A DNA stretch of 64,000 nucleotides from NCBI RefSeq assembly GCF_033118175.1, contig NC_083697.1:21116001-21180000 (forward strand), written 5' to 3'. Under the pieces are notes generated by a model that ran no database searches, had not been told where the DNA came from, and saw only the letters and a list, made by a program, of their open reading frames with translations. Position 1 is the first letter of the stretch; each line of letters starts with the position of its first letter. This DNA comes from Dama dama. Its lineage: Eukaryota > Chordata > Mammalia > Artiodactyla > Cervidae. Shown one piece after another: positions 59,229-64,000 of the stretch. The translations under genes were made by a program, and so were the position numbers.

Positions 59229-61242
59229 AAAGGATTACTCTTTCACTTTGCTATTGTTTTGTTTTTTATAAAGTTGCACCTTCTGATTATATTAAAACTT
59301 GAAAAGTTCTTCCTGCTATGTTTTTTTCTCTTAACTTACCAATTACTAGCTCTAATACAAGATTTCTTTTGCCTTTTAAAAGGTTTTGCAGGAGCTTACC
59401 TGAAGAAAGCCAACTCCAATTTACTATTTACAGTAAGCATTTATGGTTTTTTTGTAAGGAGATTACAGTGGTCAAATAGATTTTTCAAAACTTAATTTTG
59501 ATCATCTATCTGTTCATATTTTCCTTGCTGAGAAAATTCATCAGTTAACATTTTCTTAGCCCTGCAGTCTTGTGATGATGTTATGAACTTCTGACCATTG
59601 AATGGAGTCAGCTATTTGGCAAATCTGCTTAGGATCTGTTTTCACAACGTGGAACTTATTTCACACCACCTTTCTCGTTCAGGTTTGCACTGAAGCTTCC
59701 CTACCCTTGGGCGTGAGTAACAGTGTTATGACACTGGCTTCAATAAGCAACTTTTTATGGTGTTTAATCATGTGCAAATGTGTTAAAATTGGTAGTTTTT
59801 AGCAAACAGTTATGGAACATATTACCGTAAGGCATTTGTTCATGGCATGACAATGATTGGCCCTTGGCCACTTAAATGTTTTATTTAATAATGTGGGAAT
59901 TTCAGTGTGTTTTCCTTTCATTATTTTTAACTTGAAAACAGAAACGGAAAGCCCCTTCTTTTAAGTTAAAACTTTACTGCCTACAGTCTGTCAAAAGTAA
60001 TATAAGCATCTGGATTTTGGAGAGGGGCTTTTGCAAGATGTTAATTTAATAGACTGGGATATTTCATGCGTGCTTTTTGTATTTTGTATGCTTGAAGCTA
60101 TCTACAGTGACCACCCAGGAATGATAGACTTATTTTCGAGATTGTGCACCGAAGAGCAAAAAAATTTGTTCAAATAGTAATACAAATGCTGGATTCAGTT
60201 TAATTTCATTACACAACACAGTGCTTGAAATGCCAGATAGTCAGCCATGTATACTAAAGAACGGGATATAACTTTTTAAGATAAAACTTTGCTATTCTAC
60301 AAACTGCACTAATTTTTACTTCCCTCTCTCCAGATTGTCTCACAGAATGGTTTTCTATGAAATATAAGATATCCAGCAGATACTGTATAAAGTGAATTTT
60401 CAAATAATTGCTGAAAATAATCTTGTGTTTTCAAAAAGTAGAATTTTTGATCAAAATGAAATACTGTAATATTCTGCTTGATTTCTATAGTGACAGAGCA
60501 CTGTATATTTTAATGTTCACTGATCTGAAAGAATAAAAATATTCTTTATTTTCAAAGAGCACAGCTTAGTACTGTTATTTAGTATCTGAAATGAATCTTT
60601 CAGCCTGACTTCAGATACTTTTCATGAGATTTAGCTCTTAAGTTTAGACTTAGCTTCCTCTCTATTGAAAATAATGATTATAAGAAATCAAACTTAAGTT
60701 TTAATATGCACATTAGACTTGCTTAGTTTTAAATTTTGAAAGATCTGTTAAAATCTGTTTTCAATGTACAATTTATACGTAGCACAAGTTTGTTTGGTGG
60801 TCTGCAAATTCATTTACAGAACTAAGCTATTGATACAAAGTGAACAGATGGGAAAGAAAACCTTTATGTTGGGTCTGTTTGGCTTTAAGACGGGGATACT
60901 TAGAGGTCTTGATCCAATTAAGTATGTACCTAGGAGAGGAAGATGATAAGATGAGAAGCCAAATGCATCCAAAACTCCACATGCAGATCAGCTATTGGTA
61001 GCCTTGGTAAATACCACGTTCTTGACAACTGCCCATTAAGGCCTAGTCCGCAAGACTAATAATCTCTGTAAACAACTGCTGCAGGGATGATAGAGGAACC
61101 TCTTAGACACATCCATAGGTAACTACCCAGAGCTTCCATCTTCAAATGGAAAACAGGGGTAACTCTGCTAAGTGTAAAATGCAAAATCTAAATATTATTA
61201 TCAACTCATTATATGCATCCTGGGAAATTATTTAAACATTTG
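59229..61242. other. 2 kb with nothing recognised
   Basis: AT-rich, free of BovB, SINE and L1 insertions. Frames at 59259-59495 and 59602-59802 have no motif. A short perfect inverted repeat 'aaagaata'/'tattcttt' lies near 60529-60548. Confidence 0.5.
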
Positions 61243-61822
61243 TGCTGTTGTTGTTGTTCAGTCACTAATTGGTGTCCAGCTCTTTGTGACCCCATGGGCT
61301 GCAGCACGCCCATGTTGGTCACTTCCCTGTCCCTGTCACTATTTCCCAGAGTTTGCTCAAATTCATGTCTATTGAGTCTGTGATGCTATCTAACCATCTC
61401 TTCCTCTGCCACCCTCTTTTTGCCTTCAACCTTTCCCAGCATCAGGATCTTTTTCAATAAGTCAGCTTTTCGTGTCAGGTGGCCAAAGTATTGGAGTTTC
61501 AGCTTCAGCATCAGTCCTTCCAGTGAATATTCAGGATTGATTCCCTTTAGGATTGACTGGTTCAACTTGCAATTCAAGGGACTCTCAAGCATCTTCTCAG
61601 GCACCACAATTCAAAAACATCAATTCTTCAACACTAAACCTTCTTTATGGTCCAACTCTCACATCCATACATGACTACTGGAAAAACCATGGCTTTGACT
61701 ATGTGGACCTTTGTCAGCAAAGTGATGTCTCTGTTTTTTTAATATACTGTCTAGGTTTGTCATAGCTTTCCTTCCAAGGAGCAAGCATCTTTTAATTTCA
61801 TGGCTGTAGTCATCATTTGCAG
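61243..61822 (-). mobile_element. BovB LINE 3' fragment, diverged
   Basis: Antisense BovB starting at a (GTT)n-type end ('gttgttgttgttcagtcact') and running about 580 bp to 'agtcatcatttgcag'. The minus frame 61386-61607 reads the ORF2 C-terminus ('LKLQYFGHL'). One of the older BovB variants, like 1978-2303. Confidence 0.92.
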
Positions 61823-62363
61823 ACATTTAAGCCCTTGAAAATTTTTAATTAGACTTTTAAAGTGATTCTTCTATTGATGCTTTAGTAGAAAGATTTTAAA
61901 TATTATGGAAAATGCTACTCAAATAAGACCAAATTCTTAGGCTAAAGTACAGGCATTTTTGCAAATATACATTATCTTGTTTGATAAATTATTTTTATTA
62001 TAAAATAATATGTATTAATTTTAGAAAATTTAAAGTATATTTTAAAAAGGTGTAAGGAAGAAAATAAAAAATCACTTATAATCTTATCCACAAATTGAAT
62101 AATGGTAACATTTCAGGATGTCATAAAATGAAAAATGTATATAATATGCCTTTCATGATATACAAGCATGTTATATATGTGCATATATATGCCTCTACTC
62201 ATGTATATAAATGTATATGTAAGTATGACTCTCTGTAATAGGACTGATGAATTTTTATTGCAAACTATGTGTTTCTGTTTTTAGAAATCCCTAGTTCCTA
62301 ATTTTCTTACTACATTGATCGTAAGAGTAGCACTTATTTGATTAGGAGTTTGGTGTTTCATCA
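61823..62363. other. AT-rich sequence, nothing firm
   Basis: Contains degenerate (TA)n-like patches near 62155-62220. No family assigned. Confidence 0.45.
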
Positions 62364-62365
62364 TT

Positions 62366-62546
62366 GGGCTTCCCTGGTGGCTCAGGCAGTAAAGAATCTG
62401 CCTGCAATGCAGAAGACCCCAGTTCGATCCCTAGGTTGAGAAGATTCCCTGGAGGAGGGCATGGCAACCCACTCCAGTATTCTTGCCTGGAGAATCCCAT
62501 GGACAGGAGAGCCTGACAGGCTATAGTCCATGGGGTCTCAAAGAGT
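62366..62546 (+). mobile_element. Bov-tA SINE, 3'-truncated
   Basis: Starts 'gggcttccctggtggctcag' and stops at 'ggggtctcaaaga', earlier than other copies. Imperfect flanking repeats 'gtttcatcatt' (62355-62365) and 'gtttccatta' (62545-62554). Confidence 0.92.
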
Positions 62547-62557
62547 TTCCATTACCA

Positions 62558-64000
62558 AGGGCAAGGTGTGAGGTCTAATGCTCCCAAAGAAGAGGAAATG
62601 CCTCTTTTAGAGAGGAGGAGAAACTATAAGGCCCACCTCTTCTGAACTTGAGTAGTACAGAAAGAAGAAATGTAGAGGAAAAAGGAATTAATTGAGTGCC
62701 AGCACTTTATTCCCACCCCACCTTGGAAAAACCTTGAAAGAATGGGATGGGATGATTTTGAGCTCATCAGAACTAGTGTCCACTTCCTTAAGCAAATGTA
62801 GGAAAGGATGCAAGCTTCTAGAAGAAGCCCAGGTCCAGTTTGGTACCATGACCCTCAAGGTAAACAACCAGTAGAATAGCATTGACCATAAGAAATGAGC
62901 CTGTCATAGGACTGCTGGCTTCCCACGGCCTTTGAAAGGTTAACTGGGGTGCAGAAATCTCAGTGATTTTCCTAGAAGGGATGCATAATTTTAAGATTGG
63001 TTGGGTGTATCAGTAGAAGCAAGGTGCATGGACAAGGAGGTCACAGTGATCAGGGACACTGAAATTCAACATGAGCAGTCAAGGCCGTGAACATAAATGG
63101 TTGTTAACAACCTGAAATCCCAAGAGAGCAAATGGGACTAGTGTCTCCATGATGAACACCAGAGCAATGGCAGGAAGAACTGAGCTGCAGAGATGAGTAC
63201 AGATAAAAAGCCATTGTGGGAAGAGGAGCTCTTTTTCCTCAACAGTTGGAAAGTCATATAATTTTCCGTCTACCCATATGTCTCCTACAGAGAATCAGTG
63301 TACATGGGGATGTGAGGGAGAAGAGGGAAATTCCAATAACTAAGCATTTGCCCCAAAGATACTAGAACTTTTGAATGGACTCAAAGTGGAAAACCTCACT
63401 GCTATTAGCAAGTAAATTTATCCCAATATACCTATCTCTCCCAGCCCAGCAGCACGGGAAATAGTGAGGAAATTGGATCACTTGTAGAGAATATAAGAAG
63501 CTAAATTTATTTTCCATCTGTGGAGCAGAGTTTCAGTATGCAACTCTGATACATGTATGTGAATCTTTCAGTCATCTGTGTGTGTATGTAAAATAAAAAC
63601 TAATAGAACCTATCATTTTCAGTTTGTAAAATGTCACAGTCTTTTATCTCTTCTAGTTTCAGGTCTAGATGATCATATATTAAATGTGCCATACTTATTT
63701 AACTAATCCTCTTTTATTAGACATTTATATTCTTTGCCTTTTTGTTTTATAAATGTGAACATTCGAAAATCAGCATTTTTCAAAAGCTAAGTTAGATGGT
63801 GATATTTCACAATATTAAAGGATTAGCTACATAAAAGCTTATTAATTAAAATAATGGTTAACATTTTAGTATCAAGGTATAAATTCATATTTCTATAAGA
63901 TCTTGTTACTACATAGTCTTCCAAATCCTTGCCCAGGAATATCTTACTTGAAAATATCTTCTCAGAACTTTAGAAAGTAGTCTCATTGAACAGGATCCAG
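62558..64000. other. No recognised feature to the window end
   Basis: 62560-63400 is less AT-rich than the rest of the window and may be an old repeat, but I cannot name one. Frames at 62688-62882 and 62692-62874 overlap on opposite strands and have no motif. Confidence 0.45.

Noticed and set aside
60529..60548. Short perfect inverted repeat as a terminator or microRNA hairpin
   Set aside because: The 8-bp A/T-only stem with a 4-base loop is far too short for a pre-miRNA and is expected by chance in AT-rich DNA.

Overview
The window is nuclear DNA from a pecoran ruminant (the cattle, sheep, goat and deer group). It carries many BovB (RTE-clade) LINE fragments, tRNA-headed Bov-tA SINEs and dimeric Bov-A2 SINEs, a combination restricted to ruminants. 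It also holds cetartiodactyl CHR SINEs, ruminant L1 3' ends and older mammalian MIR, L2, L1M and MaLR relics. The species cannot be named from the sequence alone.

I find no functional protein-coding gene, no exon I can defend, no RNA gene and no CRISPR array. Nearly every long open frame is a reading of a repeat: the 462-codon frame at 41979-43367 is a dead BovB reverse transcriptase, and the 171- and 170-codon frames at 52827-53342 (-) and 57291-57803 (+) are the C-terminus of L1 ORF2. The window looks like intergenic or deep intronic AT-rich sequence.

The main gene-related object is a retrocopy (processed pseudogene) of YWHAZ (14-3-3 zeta) on the minus strand at about 5739-10305. It keeps a short piece of 5' UTR, the intronless coding region and a roughly 2 kb 3' UTR down to a short poly(A) trace. 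It lost its start codon, its stop codon and its poly(A) signal, gained an internal stop, and was later invaded by five elements: Bov-A2, a mariner scrap, two BovB copies and a composite Bov-tA.

Layout: 1-5.7 kb, an LTR relic with a nested SINE and two BovB fragments; 5.7-10.3 kb, the invaded YWHAZ retrocopy; 10.3-17.1 kb, scattered SINEs, MIRs and an L1 with 5' inversion; 17.1-22.9 kb, a stretch with no BovB or Bov SINE; 23-27.9 kb, BovB, a possible ERV LTR and an L1 3' end; 28-31 kb, AT-rich and mostly unique; 31-37.3 kb, SINEs, a poly(A)-only insertion and BovB; 37.3-41.9 kb, another quiet stretch; 41.9-43.6 kb, the longest BovB; 44-53.4 kb, L1M, L2, MLT1, SINEs and a young L1; 53.7-58.2 kb, a layered L1 complex with an odd GC-rich insert; 58.2-64 kb, mostly unique with an LTR relic, one BovB and one SINE.

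I did not find a new gene system. The observations that deserve a check are structural: insertion mechanisms (5' inversions, a poly(A)-only insertion), the layered retrocopy, and the unexplained insert at 57046-57235. Family names come from recognition of consensus sequences by eye, without database comparison.
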